NCBI GenBank assembly: GCA_025201345.1 | Contig: JAIXMG010000005.1 | Coordinates: 1,240,001 to 1,304,000, forward strand | Reading direction: 5' to 3' | DNA length: 64,000 bases | DNA from: Thamnidium elegans | Taxonomy: Eukaryota; Mucoromycota; Mucoromycetes; Mucorales; Mucoraceae | Shown: piece after piece, positions 1 to 9,845 of the stretch | How the letters are laid out: each line of letters starts with the position of its first letter | Numbering within the stretch: the stretch's first letter is position 1 | Program-made: the position numbers and the translations under genes | Notes under the pieces: model-generated | Databases searched by the model: none | Seen by the model: the letters and a program-made list of their open reading frames with translations, nothing else | Told to the model about the DNA's origin: nothing

Positions 1-1270
1 TTAAAGAAGATTCAAATGGAGATACTTCATTCCCTATATTCAAAATATTTCTAAACTGCTATTTAGCAGAAACCCTATATTTACAATATCAATATTTACC
101 TTGCTACTTTAATATGAGAATGATTAAAAATAGTATCATTGAAGTTCTGTGCTTTAAACCGCTCTTCGTGGTGCCCAACATTAAGATTTTCAGCTTCGTA
201 TTCCATAAGTAAATCGTAACACATATTCCTTGTCCTGGTCAAAATGTTCTTTCGAGTCAGACTCCGTTGGTTTAAATATGTCTTTCTTTGTAGGCCTCCA
301 TGGTGCTAGTTTTATTGAAGCTGATCAAATAATCACGCAATGGTACCGGTATTTTAGGGGCAGGTATTACATTCCGAAGTAATATGTTTCATCCTCAACA
401 CCGTCTTTCGGTCTTAAGGCGCATCATCGCCTGTTTCAAATGCAGAACTTTCAATACCAGTAGTAATATCGTTAGAAATCAAAAATTCATTATTCAAAGT
501 CTTCCTCTTGTTCTACGTCTTGTCCTAGAACTTGTGAAACATGCAAACGAGTTGTGATCATAGGAGGTACCCAGTAATTCTGTAGCCGCTGTAGTTAGCT
601 AAGATAAATATCATAAGACGTAAATGAATTAAACAGGCTCGAACAATACGTACATATATTTTAATAAAATACAAGTGTAAAGTCAATTACTTGAATATCA
701 AATGTATTCGACAACTTATGGAAATCAAGAGTGTCCTTTGCAGGTGTATATACTCTTAATATATCAAGGGCTAAAACGTGATCACGATCATTTGCTTTTA
801 TCTCTCCGTGTCAAAGATTGAGACGCTACTTCATCTATTTCAACTTGGCGATGGCGGCATCCGGGCGAAATTCATTTTCTTCCGTCTTCTGTTCAGTCAT
901 CTCAATAATGTACTTCTTCTGGGTCAGATACGAGAGATGAGAGTATGTTGTAAACAGCACGCTTTCAAATATACAGTAGAGGATCTATTTAAGGGTGGAT
1001 TTCTCCAGGACGTCAGCTTTAACATATATTCAAATCCAATTTCACAAAACTACTAAATAGAGACCCCTTTTTTTTGGGAAATAAATAACAAAAAATACTA
1101 TGTTTTGTAATGAGATAATTATATAATATAGTTTTCTAATGTTTACATCCATACATAAACAGCGACGTATAAGTAATGTATTTCAAAAAGATAATAACAA
1201 TAAGAAAGTAATTTACTCTACTCTATAAAGAAATTATATGAAAGTTTCTAATTTCCAAGAGCGTATTATC
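1..1270. other. Intergenic DNA with a decayed coding relic
   Basis: No intact gene is visible. On the minus strand between roughly 590 and 100, several short stretches in different frames read like one acidic protein broken by stops and frameshifts (for example a stretch reading DVEQEEDFE, and further on LMEYEAENLNVG). This looks like an old, dead coding sequence, perhaps from a transposon, but the family is not recognisable. The 92-codon plus-strand frame at 778-1056 has no recognisable motif and is probably chance. Confidence 0.3.
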
Positions 1271-1352
1271 TAGAAAAAACGAGCGTAGACAGACTTGAGC
1301 CTAAAAAAAACGAGTAGACAAATTTGAGCCTTAAAAAAAACGGGGTAGACGC
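1271..1352 (+). repeat. Left terminal inverted repeat of the palindromic element
   Basis: These 82 nt are the exact reverse complement of 5477-5558. They contain GTAGAC units separated by A-rich tracts. The left terminus has fewer units than the right one, as if internal units of the array had been lost. Sequence left of 1271 no longer matches the right end, so the true left terminus may be truncated. Confidence 0.8.
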
Positions 1353-1500
1353 AAAAAAAAAACAAGGTAGCTGTGGAGAAATACTTTGATTTAACACAGA
1401 AAAATTAATAAAAACAGGTGAATAAGATTAAATGTCTAATAACGTTTATTTCTTATTTTAATTGTAAAAATCAATCCCGGTAAAAGGGATTGCTAACTAT

Positions 1501-3567
1501 TTTTTTTTTTTTTTTGTAAATCAATTTTATTTTATTAAAATTTGAAGCCACACATCGCGGAGAGGGGTGACTGAAAAGGAAAATATAAGAGGTTCAATAG
1601 GAAAATTGTAAGCTTTGGAGGATGAAAAAAGTGAAGTTGTTAATCTATGAGATCATGTGCGGTGAGTATTGAGATTTGTGCGATAATAATTTTGGAAATT
1701 GTTGTAGGTATAAAAGGTAACTTATCAATAACTGAGTTCCAGTAATATATCCAAATATACCATACTGTGGTGGAGATGGTAATGGCAAATGGTTCGGCTA
1801 GTCCGGTGTTCGCAGAGAAAGGTAGTTTTAGCTTGAGCAACATCTGAAGAATTTCTTCATTTGTAAAGGACCAAGTCGGAAACTGGCAGGATAAAACTTG
1901 AGACCAGATATCATTCTTTTTGGGACACCTTACTAAGAAATGATCTATTGTATCAATTTCCGTTGGACACCATATACAAGTTGGTAAGTCAACCGTACCA
2001 ATTTGACTCAAATATTGTGTAGTTGGAATTTTTTGGCAGATTATTCGGTACCATAGGGATCGGGCTTGTAGGAGAGTAGAGTTGGCCCAAAAATGATACA
2101 AAGAGGATTTGGAAAATTCCATATGAGCGGGTCGATTATAGGAGGAGCAGTTCGATCGAAACAATCTGGGTATAAAGTTTTTCCACAGTTCTACCTGTTG
2201 AAACTGCAATTTTAAAGTATTATCTGTGAGCTGGTAATCTTCTCTAGAAACATCATTTAAAATAAAGTAGTTCAAGTATGGGTGTAATTTCACCACTCGC
2301 GTTTCTAACAATTGTTTTTTGAGTCGACGAAGTAACCGAGGTTTAGTGGTATACTCATCATCTTCTTTGATACGAAGTCGTTGGAGTACTGGATCATAAA
2401 TGAAAAAGGTGGTGGCAGCCATACGATTATGCTTTAGGAGCCAATGACCGGCGGGTATTACAGCAAAGAGATAAGAGAGTGGTAGTTGTAAAGTTGTTTG
2501 TAACGTCACTGTTGTAAAGTCAGGTCGAAATTGGAAATGGTCAAAGGCTTCATAGCAGGCATGAAGAATTGACGTCGGGTGGTTGAGGTCGTGATACCGC
2601 CATTCAGGTACAAAGAAGGTAAATGCATACGGCGCCGAACCATCCTGAAGTAAAAATAGATGATACTGGACAACTGGTTGTACTAATAGAGTAGTTTTGA
2701 GCCGGAAAACATGTCTGAGGTGGCGAATCTGGAGTGTCAAATGATGGTACCGAGGTTTAATTAGACCTACACCGCCTTCAGTAAAAGGAAGGCACAGTTG
2801 ATCGAAAGACACGAGAGGACGTTTTTTCTTCCAAACAAAGTTATAAATAAGGGATTGTAAGGAGGACATAAAGCTTTTGGTTGGTTGAAGTAAGCGCAGA
2901 CAGTACCATATTTTTGTTATAATAAGTGTATTAACAATAGTAGCCCTTCCCCGTAGTGATAATTGTCGAGTGGCATATATTTGCATTTGGGTACGCACCT
3001 TAGCTAGAAGACGGTCTTGAATGAAATTACGTTGAGTAATCGTATACAACATGTAAAATCCTAAGTACCGAAAAGGGCCTTGATCTTTGTTAGTATAATA
3101 TGTTGGTATATTATTTTGAGCTAGAAAGTCTCGCCATTGCACATCTGTCGATCCGTTCAGTGAGAAAGCTTCTGTCTTAGATTGGTTAAATTTAGCATTA
3201 GAAACATTAGCATATCGTTGAAGTTGGATTTGTAGGCGTTGATAGTCGACTTGATCTTTCAGTATGACACATATATCATCCGCGTATGCCAGAGACTTGA
3301 CAGTATGTAAGGTGTCCTTCAGCGGAAATTGGTAGCCAGTAATAGCCGTATCTTGTTGGATTGACAATAAAAGAGGCTCAAGTGCAAGATTGAATAATAT
3401 AGGTGACATTGGATCACCCTGTCGTAGTCCGCGTTGTTGTGAGACATTGGATGAAAAGAATCCGTTGACATTGATTTGAACCGAGTTTCCGAAAAATAAT
3501 GAATTGATACATTGAATAAAGGAGGAATGTATCCCAAAAAATTCCAAAACTTTTAGCAGATAAGTAG
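1501..3567 (-). mobile_element. 5'-truncated non-LTR (LINE) retrotransposon with 15-bp target duplication
   Basis: The element lies on the minus strand. A 15-nt poly-T run (1501-1515) is its poly(A) tail, followed by a short 3' untranslated stretch and the reverse-transcriptase ORF. It is flanked by a perfect 15-bp duplication GGGATTGCTAACTAT at 1486-1500 and 3568-3582. The ORF is open right up to the 5' junction, so the copy was truncated during target-primed reverse transcription. It inserted into the solo LTR and is therefore the youngest event in this nest. Confidence 0.9.
1640..3567 (-). pseudogene. LINE reverse transcriptase, C-terminal part (5' truncated)
   Basis: The frame is open from the 5' junction at 3567 to a stop at 1640, about 640 codons, with no genuine ATG at its start. 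Near the beginning it has the reverse-transcriptase fingers/palm motif GLRQGDPMSP and then the catalytic AYADDI box (two Asp that bind metal). Toward the C-terminus there is a zf-RVT type knuckle CIWCPTEIDTIDHFLVRC (C-x2-C-x8-H-x4-C). The endonuclease domain and the N-terminal half of the polymerase are missing. No internal stop or frameshift is visible, so it is dead by truncation rather than decay. Confidence 0.9.
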
Positions 3568-3786
3568 GGGATTGCTAACTATGATTTCTTATTTATAGTT
3601 TTTTGCAATAGTGGTCACACTAGATCCTGTGCTTTTTTTATATATAAGGCTCATTTTGATACCTAACGTTTGTTATGTTTTATAATCGATGGTTCATCGA
3701 TTATTATATATTCTATTTTATGTGTGATTTTACCACAGTAGCCTTTCTTTTATCTATCTAAAATGCATGTTTCTCGTGATTATACA

Positions 3787-4554
3787 ATGTGCTTACTGTT
3801 TGGATTTGAATTTAATCCTGAAAATGTAATAAAAGCAAGAGAAAAATTAGCAAGCTATGGCGACCTTGAAGTTTGTTTCGAAACTTCTGAAAAAAAACCC
3901 CCCATCTTGGTTCCAATCAATCGAATTCATTATGACCCTTTTACCTATAAGAGGTATCTTCAAGCAGCTCCCAGAATCAGTGAAGTCGAGAATAGCATCC
4001 AACTTTGTAAGTAATTTAGAGTCTTTTTTAAAGAGCAATTACTAATACCTAAAATATAGGCAGCGACTCGCAAATTGCGCAATTTGTGAATGCAATTTTT
4101 GGAGTTGATATGGAAGCATACACAGATTATGAAAAACAACGTATTTGTGCAGAGGATGTCTTTGGAATTGTAAAATTGTATACAAACAAATTCGAATCGG
4201 AATCTGATTTTACGCAATGGTGTAAAAGAAAGGTGAATTATACTCAAGTACCATTTTCGAGAAAGAGAAATGAATCAGGAAACACACCTAGAATGAGAGA
4301 GTTATACGTTTTAAAATCAGAATTACTTACTTTTTCTTTCTGTTATAGAAAACGTTGTGAAGAACATTGTTACAAAATTGCCTTATTTTCAAAAACACAT
4401 GGAAAACCTGAAAAAAGACTTTGTATTAGTTGGATATGTGCGAAAGTCAGTTAAATCAGCACAACATCGGGTCAAGAATATTCAGAGCATGGTTAATAAT
4501 TTATATTTAAGATCGAATGTGGATAAATGTTTTTTATCTTTTCTAGTGTTTTGA
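3787..4554 (+). pseudogene. Truncated serine-recombinase-like gene, left arm copy
   Basis: Exon 1 runs from an ATG at 3787 (an alternative ATG at 3763 exists only in this arm) to 4006. An intron follows at 4007-4059 with a GTAAGT donor and a TACTAAT branch site. Exon 2 starts at 4060. A second intron is likely near 4300-4350, but its donor could not be placed in frame. The last part, from about 4357, reads VLVGYVRKS and then a helix-like stretch (RVKNIQSMVNNLY) and a VDKCF strand. This is the layout of the serine resolvase N-terminus, with the Ser of GYVRKS as the candidate nucleophile. The reading frame runs into the palindrome centre and stops, so the rest of the catalytic domain is missing. 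Upstream residues match nothing I can name. The family call rests on this short motif. Confidence 0.5.
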
Positions 4555-4583
4555 TATCATCTCTAAAGTCTCTTGTGGTGATA

Positions 4584-5351
4584 TCAAAACACTAGAAAAG
4601 ATAAAAAACATTTATCCACATTCGATCTTAAATATAAATTATTAACCATGCTCTGAATATTCTTGACCCGATGTTGTGCTGATTTAACTGACTTTCGCAC
4701 ATATCCAACTAATACAAAGTCTTTTTTCAGGTTTTCCATGTGTTTTTGAAAATAAGGCAATTTTGTAACAATGTTCTTCACAACGTTTTCTATAACAGAA
4801 AGAAAAAGTAAGTAATTCTGATTTTAAAACGTATAACTCTCTCATTCTAGGTGTGTTTCCTGATTCATTTCTCTTTCTCGAAAATGGTACTTGAGTATAA
4901 TTCACCTTTCTTTTACACCATTGCGTAAAATCAGATTCCGATTCGAATTTGTTTGTATACAATTTTACAATTCCAAAGACATCCTCTGCACAAATACGTT
5001 GTTTTTCATAATCTGTGTATGCTTCCATATCAACTCCAAAAATTGCATTCACAAATTGCGCAATTTGCGAGTCGCTGCCTATATTTTAGGTATTAGTAAT
5101 TGCTCTTTAAAAAAGACTCTAAATTACTTACAAAGTTGGATGCTATTCTCGACTTCACTGATTCTGGGAGCTGCTTGAAGATACCTCTTATAGGTAAAAG
5201 GGTCATAATGAATTCGATTGATTGGAACCAAGATGGGGGTTTTTTTTTCAGAAGTTTCGAAACAAACTTCAAGGTCGCCATAGCTTGCTAATTTTTCTCT
5301 TGCTTTTATTACATTTTCAGGATTAAATTCAAATCCAAACAGTAAGCACAT
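4584..5351 (-). pseudogene. Truncated serine-recombinase-like gene, right arm copy (mirror of the left)
   Basis: This is the inverted copy of the gene at 3787-4554; coordinates of the two copies sum to 9138. It has the same first intron, the same GYVRKS motif and the same truncation at the palindrome centre. The only coding difference seen is one base in the A/C run (KKPP versus KKTP). The two genes converge on the 19-nt spacer. Transcription across both arms would give a long hairpin RNA. Confidence 0.5.
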
Positions 5352-5382
5352 TGCATTTTAGATAAATAAAAGAAAGGCTACC

Positions 5383-5580
5383 TTGTTTTTTTTACGTCTA
5401 CCCCATTTTTTTTAAGGCTCCACCGCGTATTTTTGTCTACCCCGTTTTTTTTTTTGCGTCTACCGCGTTTTTTTTTGCGTCTACCCCGTTTTTTTTAAGG
5501 CTCAAATTTGTCTACTCGTTTTTTTTAGGCTCAAGTCTGTCTACGCTCGTTTTTTCTACGTCTACCTGCGTTTTCTTTTA
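5383..5580 (+). repeat. Right terminal array of GTCTAC / poly-T units
   Basis: Seven GTCTAC motifs occur at about 5396, 5435, 5458, 5479, 5510, 5539 and 5560, each beside a run of 7-11 T, with an AAGGCTC motif recurring between some of them. The outer 82 nt (5477-5558) mirror the left end. Iterated subterminal motifs of this kind are typical transposase or recombinase binding sites in DNA transposons; that role is inferred here. Confidence 0.7.
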
Positions 5581-5989
5581 TACCTACGGCGTTGGGAAAT
5601 GAAAAAAAAAAAAAATCAGATGCGACCCAAGACTTTATTCGTAACAGCAACTGCCATGAATATAAAATTAGAACTACACTTCTCTGCAGATAACATCTGT
5701 AAACACAATTAGCATAATTTGACCCTGCAATTAATTTGTATTGTTTAAGTTAGTATGATCATCCACCGGTACTCTGAAACTCAAGAAAACAACAATAGGA
5801 ATATCAGTTTTGTTTGTTTTTATGCCATCTTTAGTTATGTATCGGTTCAATTGTGCTATTATATATAGTCGCTTTGTTTATTTATGTTAAATATTCTTAA
5901 TTTGCATAAGCACGAAGGTAGTTGTATAGCTTCACCTGGTTATAATACATAAAAAGAAGCCTCTGCTCACTACTATAGTTATTATATAA
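5581..5989. other. Intergenic, no gene seen
   Basis: AT-rich DNA between the palindromic element and the next coding relic. No ORF, RNA gene or clear repeat is visible. Confidence 0.5.
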
Positions 5990-6381
5990 TGTTTACTGTT
6001 TCTTTACTGTTCCTACAAGATTGACCACGTCTTTCATCCTAGTGTCTAGATCTTCAATGAGCGACTCTTGTTCTGGTCCTTAAGATTCGCAGTAACATCT
6101 GGTGTTAGTTAAGGTTTCCAAATGGTATGGGGTTAGCAACCCCTTCCACATCCATAACGTCATTTCCACTTTGGTCATATGGTTGGTACTTCTTGCATGT
6201 CAGCGTCCTTGAGTTCTTCATATTCAACAATTACTTTCTTATTTTTGATATATTTATGCAGGTTCGTCAGATTGGTTAATGGAAATAATGGATCTACAAC
6301 GAAAGCAGCCGCCTCTTTGCCGAAATCGTCAACAATTCGACCTTTGCCATCTTCGCGAAAAAAATTCATTTTAGAATACAA
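5990..6381 (-). pseudogene. Decayed unknown protein, probably transposon-borne
   Basis: The best-preserved stretch (6381-6175) is a 68-codon frame with motifs such as GRIVDDFGKEAAAFVVDP and VIVEYEELKD. The sequence stays protein-like after its stop but shifts frame (GNDVMDVEGVANPI, then EDLDTRMKDVVNLVG up to about 5990). At least one stop and two frameshifts are needed to join them. No family is recognised. Just upstream of the gene is an iterated GGGCAAATT-type motif like a transposon end, so it may be the gene of a dead element. Confidence 0.35.
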
Positions 6382-6404
6382 TAAAAGTAATCAAATTATT
6401 TTTA

Positions 6405-6525
6405 AAAAGTGGGCAATTTATTCTCGAAACGCTGGGCAAATTAGTTTCAAACACTTGGCCAAATTAGTCTCACACAAGTGTCCAAAGTTATTCAAAAAAG
6501 CGGGCGGCGTTTTCAAACTTCCGGT
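6405..6525 (+). repeat. Iterated GGGCAAATT-type motif, possible transposon subterminal repeats
   Basis: Related units GTGGGCAATTT, CTGGGCAAATT, TTGGCCAAATT and GTGTCCAAAGTT recur about every 28-30 nt. The pattern resembles the subterminal arrays of the palindromic element at 1271-5558, with a different motif. A matching opposite terminus was not found. Confidence 0.35.
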
Positions 6526-6910
6526 AAATTGAGAATGAAAGCACAGTATTATACGACTTGGGTCCAAAAAGCTTTTTCTGCTTTTTAATAAATTAAGGAC
6601 CATTATTTGTTATAGCTGGTAAAATTAGTAGTGATTTCTTATGTGAGCGATTTTTTAAGCTGCAATACCGCAATAACTATCACGCCCTTATTTCAATTAT
6701 TTTTCTCTTGTCCATTTGGAGTGTTTTATTGTTACTACGTTTTTATAACTGACTTGGATAATATGGCACATTTCGTTGCTACATGCTCAATGTCAAAAGA
6801 AAAAACAAAATACATAAATAAAATAAAAATATGTAAAAGGAATTATATTTGCATTTGTTTGAGTTTAAAATAGGTGTCGTTGTAGCACAAAGAAAATACA
6901 ACTGTCAATT

Positions 6911-8067
6911 ACAGAGTATAATAACGAAAAGATAATTAAAAGAATATAAACTATAAGGCCGTACCCGAGAGAAGTACACTTTATAATTTTTTATTAAATA
7001 AAAGATAATATAATGAGAAGATCCAGCATCTCATTTACATGTACGCATTGCATAATTATAACTGTCAAGCATTATGCCAAATGTTAAACCAAATAAGCCA
7101 AACATATTATATTTTACTGTAAAAATAACAGTAAGTTTTTATTAAGAATGTTGCGGATATATTATTAAAAGGAAGAAAAAAAAACATTAAGGTAATGTTT
7201 ACATTTAATGAGAATTAGGACAGACATTATCTTTCCCTTTTTAAGAAGACTTCTTTTTTTTTATAATGCCTTCCCTTTTTTATAATGGCTTCTTTTTTTT
7301 TTTTTATAATGCATTCTCTTTTTTTAAGACATTCTTTTTTAAAACGCTTTCTCATTCTCTTTTTAGGACACTCATTTTTAGGACACTCATTTTTAAAGAC
7401 GCTCATTTTTAAAGACACTCATTTTTATTTATAGCTTTTTTTTTCGTTTTTATTTTTTTTTGGCCCTTTGGGTTGGGTTGCTAAATAAGAAAAAGTTAGA
7501 AATCAACTCTTTTTTATTTGCAGCAGAATGTTTTTATGATACTTTCCTTCTCTCCTCGTATCACTCCAACTTTCTACCAGCCAGTGCTTATGGTACCATT
7601 TGCGCCATGCAATTTTTTTTTTTGAGGGTTTACAGATTTGACCCATCTGCAGGGCTTTTTTCCAAAAGAGACAACTTGTGAATTTACATCCCCACCCCGC
7701 GGTAAGAGAAAGCGGAATGGGGATGTAAACCCACAACCTGTCTCTCCGGAAAAAAAACCACCACGGATGAGTCAAACTGCAAATACACAAAAAAAAAGAT
7801 TACAAGGCGCAAATGGTACCGTAAGCACTACTATTACAGAAAAAAGACTTGATCAGAGTCCCAAAAACTGTAATAATAGTTAGTAAATATCTGGCCAGTT
7901 ACCTTTTGTATTTGTGAAGAAAAAAAAAAGAGAAAAAAAAACAAAAAAGGAAAAAAAACCCCACGGGTCAATTTATACCCGTGACTTGTTGCCATAGCTT
8001 GTGTGACGTGTGGCATTTTTTGTGTAACTCTTTTTTGTGTGACCCTTTTTTGTAGTGTTGCCTAGTT
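6911..8067 (+). repeat. 1.1-kb dispersed repeat, copy 1
   Basis: A direct repeat of 55505-56581 with only scattered substitutions and small indels. It contains, in order: an AT-rich lead; T-rich tandem units (TTTTTAGGACACTCAT and TTTTTAAAGACACTCAT); a 247-bp imperfect palindrome (7583-7829); and a right end with iterated TTTTTTGTGTGAC motifs. Short frames inside it on both strands are low-complexity or palindrome-derived and not convincing genes. It looks like a non-autonomous DNA element. Copy 1 has extra T-rich units near 7240-7310 that copy 2 lacks. Confidence 0.8.
7583..7829. repeat. Imperfect palindrome inside repeat copy 1
   Basis: The arms, about 115 nt each, meet near 7706 around CCCCGCGG. 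Both ends read AGTGCTTAYGGTACCATTTG going inward. As RNA it would fold into a long hairpin. The same structure is kept in copy 2 at 56117-56362. Confidence 0.75.
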
Positions 8068-8503
8068 ACAGTGAAGCTGGTTGATTTAGAAATTTAAATG
8101 GTGATTGGTATATACCAGCTATATATCTAACCTTTTGATTACTATTCAAGGTCTACTTTGGATTTTATTTGACAAACTTAATTATTTACCTGTGTAATAA
8201 TCAAAGCACTTATTTATTTGTGGTACAGCAGGAAAATCACTATTTTCCCTTTTATACAAACGTCAGGCACAGATTATTTATGCACCAATAATCACAATAA
8301 TCTATAAGCGGTTATCTTTAACACAATCAATTCAACTGTCATTGAATCCAAATCTCATATAAAATAACTATCCTTTTTCAAATTATTAAAAACCATCTTA
8401 TTTTAGACTTTTAACGAATTTTATAACAATATACCACTAATTGTCGCATATCTTCTATACCTGGTTTTGTCCCTCTTTCTTTCTAATAAAATATAACATA
8501 ATA
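8068..8503. other. Intergenic, no gene seen
   Basis: AT-rich spacer between the repeat and the transposase relic. Nothing recognisable. Confidence 0.4.
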
Positions 8504-9165
8504 ATGAATACCTTTTTTTATGAATATGGACAGGGAAACATTTTTAATGAAGAAGAAAAAGCTTACGATCTGATGGAGGATGTTTTAACATATATCGATG
8601 ATCCCAATCTAGTTCTTGAAACAATAACTAGTCGACAAACTTACTTGAGCGTTAAGCGCCCCCCCCCCAAAAAAATGCTGAAGGGTTCTCACTTAAAAAG
8701 CAGTCGAAACCTGGTAAGTTAAAGCCATCAGTGAAGTTATACAACAATTACAGCGACTTCACCAGAGAAACGTTTATAGACCGTATGCTCGAAAATCCTC
8801 AAGGTTGCAAGAGACTTAAATATTAATTACTGCACTGCGTTAAGATGGTGGAAGTATTACTGAAGGGACAGAAGAGGTTGTGTATAAAAAGTCTGAATAA
8901 AACAGTGGTCCGAAAAGCTCATTTACAACCGAGCATAACGAGCTACTTGGCTGTGGGATTTTAGTAAAATGACTGTGGGGTCTTATTAAAACGGCTGTGG
9001 GTAATGACCTCCTGTTATATTCAGACGACATAATAAATAATTTGACTGAGCGATTTGAAGACTTTACTATATCAAAGCCGCAACTTAATAACCATTTGCG
9101 AAACACAATGCTCATCACAGTGAAAAAACCGACGTTTGAACCTAAGGCCTGGTTCTGATTTAATG
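8504..9165 (+). pseudogene. IS630/Tc1-like transposase relic, N-terminal half
   Basis: An ATG at 8504 opens a 73-codon frame that shifts near 8700. After the shift the sequence reads KLYNNYSDFTRETFIDRM, then helix-turn-helix-like text (INYCTALRWWKYY), then NNLTERFEDFTISKPQLNNHL near 9040-9090, in several frames with stops between. This order (an N-terminal DNA-binding region followed by a linker before the first catalytic Asp) is that of IS630/Tc1-mariner transposases common in Mucorales genomes. The DDE catalytic core is not found downstream. Confidence 0.55.
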
Positions 9166-9762
9166 AGCAAGATGATATTCAATGATCCCACGGTTATGAA
9201 CTTGGTTGTGCAATCATTATTAGGTAGTATACTTGTCTATTATAAATGCACTAGCTTTTAATACGTATAATATATTATAGGTACAGACATTCCAGCAAAC
9301 AGTTATGCTGTAACCTCAAATGAGTGAGCGGATGATACAAGGTCTGACATCGTTTACGCAGCTGAAGGTAAACTGTGGAGAAATACTTTGATTTAACACA
9401 TAAAAATTAACCCTGAAGAGGGATAGCTATTTTATATGAAAGTGAGATTTGGGTTTTTGAAGAAGTATGTAAATGTGAAGAAAGGGAAAAAAAAAATAAC
9501 ATAAAATAAAGTATAAAATATAAAATTAAAAGGAAAATATATAAAATAATGGAGACTCCATTCGAAGAGTATAAATATTAGAGTCACAGCTAAATTTCTG
9601 GTCTTTTTGATTGTTCAGCATTGGTGGGCAGTGAGATAATTGATTAAATTACTTTATTATATTTTTGTGTATATTTTTTTTCTTCTTTAACAATGAACAT
9701 GTATCCATATTGTACGAATCAGTTATAAAAATTTAATAATAAGAACATTCCTAAGGGGCAAG

Positions 9763-9798
<36 letters not shown>

Positions 9799-9845
9799 GG
9801 AAGAAAAAGTTCAATGAGATATTTTAGACTGTTCTCAAGTCGTCT
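9166..9845. other. Intergenic with an LTR-like 5' end
   Basis: At 9374 the sequence TGTGGAGAAATAC and about 25 further bases match the start of the solo LTR at 1372, then diverge. A TATA-like GAGTATAAATATTAG lies about 200 nt downstream, as expected inside an LTR. No CCACA end or target duplication was found, so this is a fragment or a related family. A long poly-A run occupies about 9768-9796. Confidence 0.4.

Larger units (their letters stand above)
1372..3737 (+). mobile_element. Solo LTR of a retrotransposon, split by a LINE insertion
   Basis: The segment begins TGTGG and ends CCACA, the TG...CA ends usual for an LTR. It is flanked by a perfect 5-bp duplication GTAGC (1367-1371 and 3738-3742). 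The right arm of the surrounding palindrome keeps the uninterrupted target (AAGGTAGCCTTTC in reverse complement), so the empty site can be read directly. Without the LINE and one copy of its target duplication the LTR is 284 bp. No second LTR or internal retroviral-type genes flank it, so it is a solo LTR left by recombination. Its first 35 or so bases recur at 9374. Confidence 0.8.
1271..5558. mobile_element. Palindromic (fold-back) element carrying two truncated serine-recombinase-like genes
   Basis: The region is one large inverted repeat. The inner arms run from about 3743 to 4559 and from 4579 to 5382, mirrored around a 19-nt unique spacer at 4560-4578. They are almost identical; the differences seen are a 19-nt indel near the outer start of the gene, one substitution in the leader and one base in a C/A run. 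The outer 82 nt are also inverted copies: 1271-1352 matches 5477-5558 on the opposite strand. Each arm carries the same gene start, pointing inward, and both copies stop at the centre. The left arm is interrupted by a solo LTR, which itself contains a LINE. The outer ends hold a repeated GTCTAC motif between poly-T tracts. Inverted duplication of one end of a DNA transposon is the simplest explanation. Flanking target duplications could not be defined. Confidence 0.75.

Noticed and set aside
778..1056. 92-codon frame near the left edge
   Set aside because: Non-ATG context, no motif, and surrounding DNA looks like decayed coding relics on the other strand.
4500..4640. Palindrome as a sequencing or assembly artefact
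   Set aside because: Not fully excluded, but the arms differ by a 19-nt indel, a whole LTR/LINE insertion and array length, which an artefactual fold-back would not show.
5383..5580. GTCTAC array as a CRISPR
   Set aside because: Spacers are poly-T tracts of uneven length rather than unique sequences, and the organism is eukaryotic.
7227..7418. Lys/Arg-rich minus-strand ORF
   Set aside because: It is the complement of T-rich tandem units in the 1.1-kb repeat; copy 2 has a different unit number and loses the frame.
7460..7883. Overlapping frames on both strands in the 1.1-kb repeat, also in copy 2 (55994-56345)
   Set aside because: They read through the palindrome and poly-T tracts and encode mirror versions of each other, with no domain and different frameshifts between copies.
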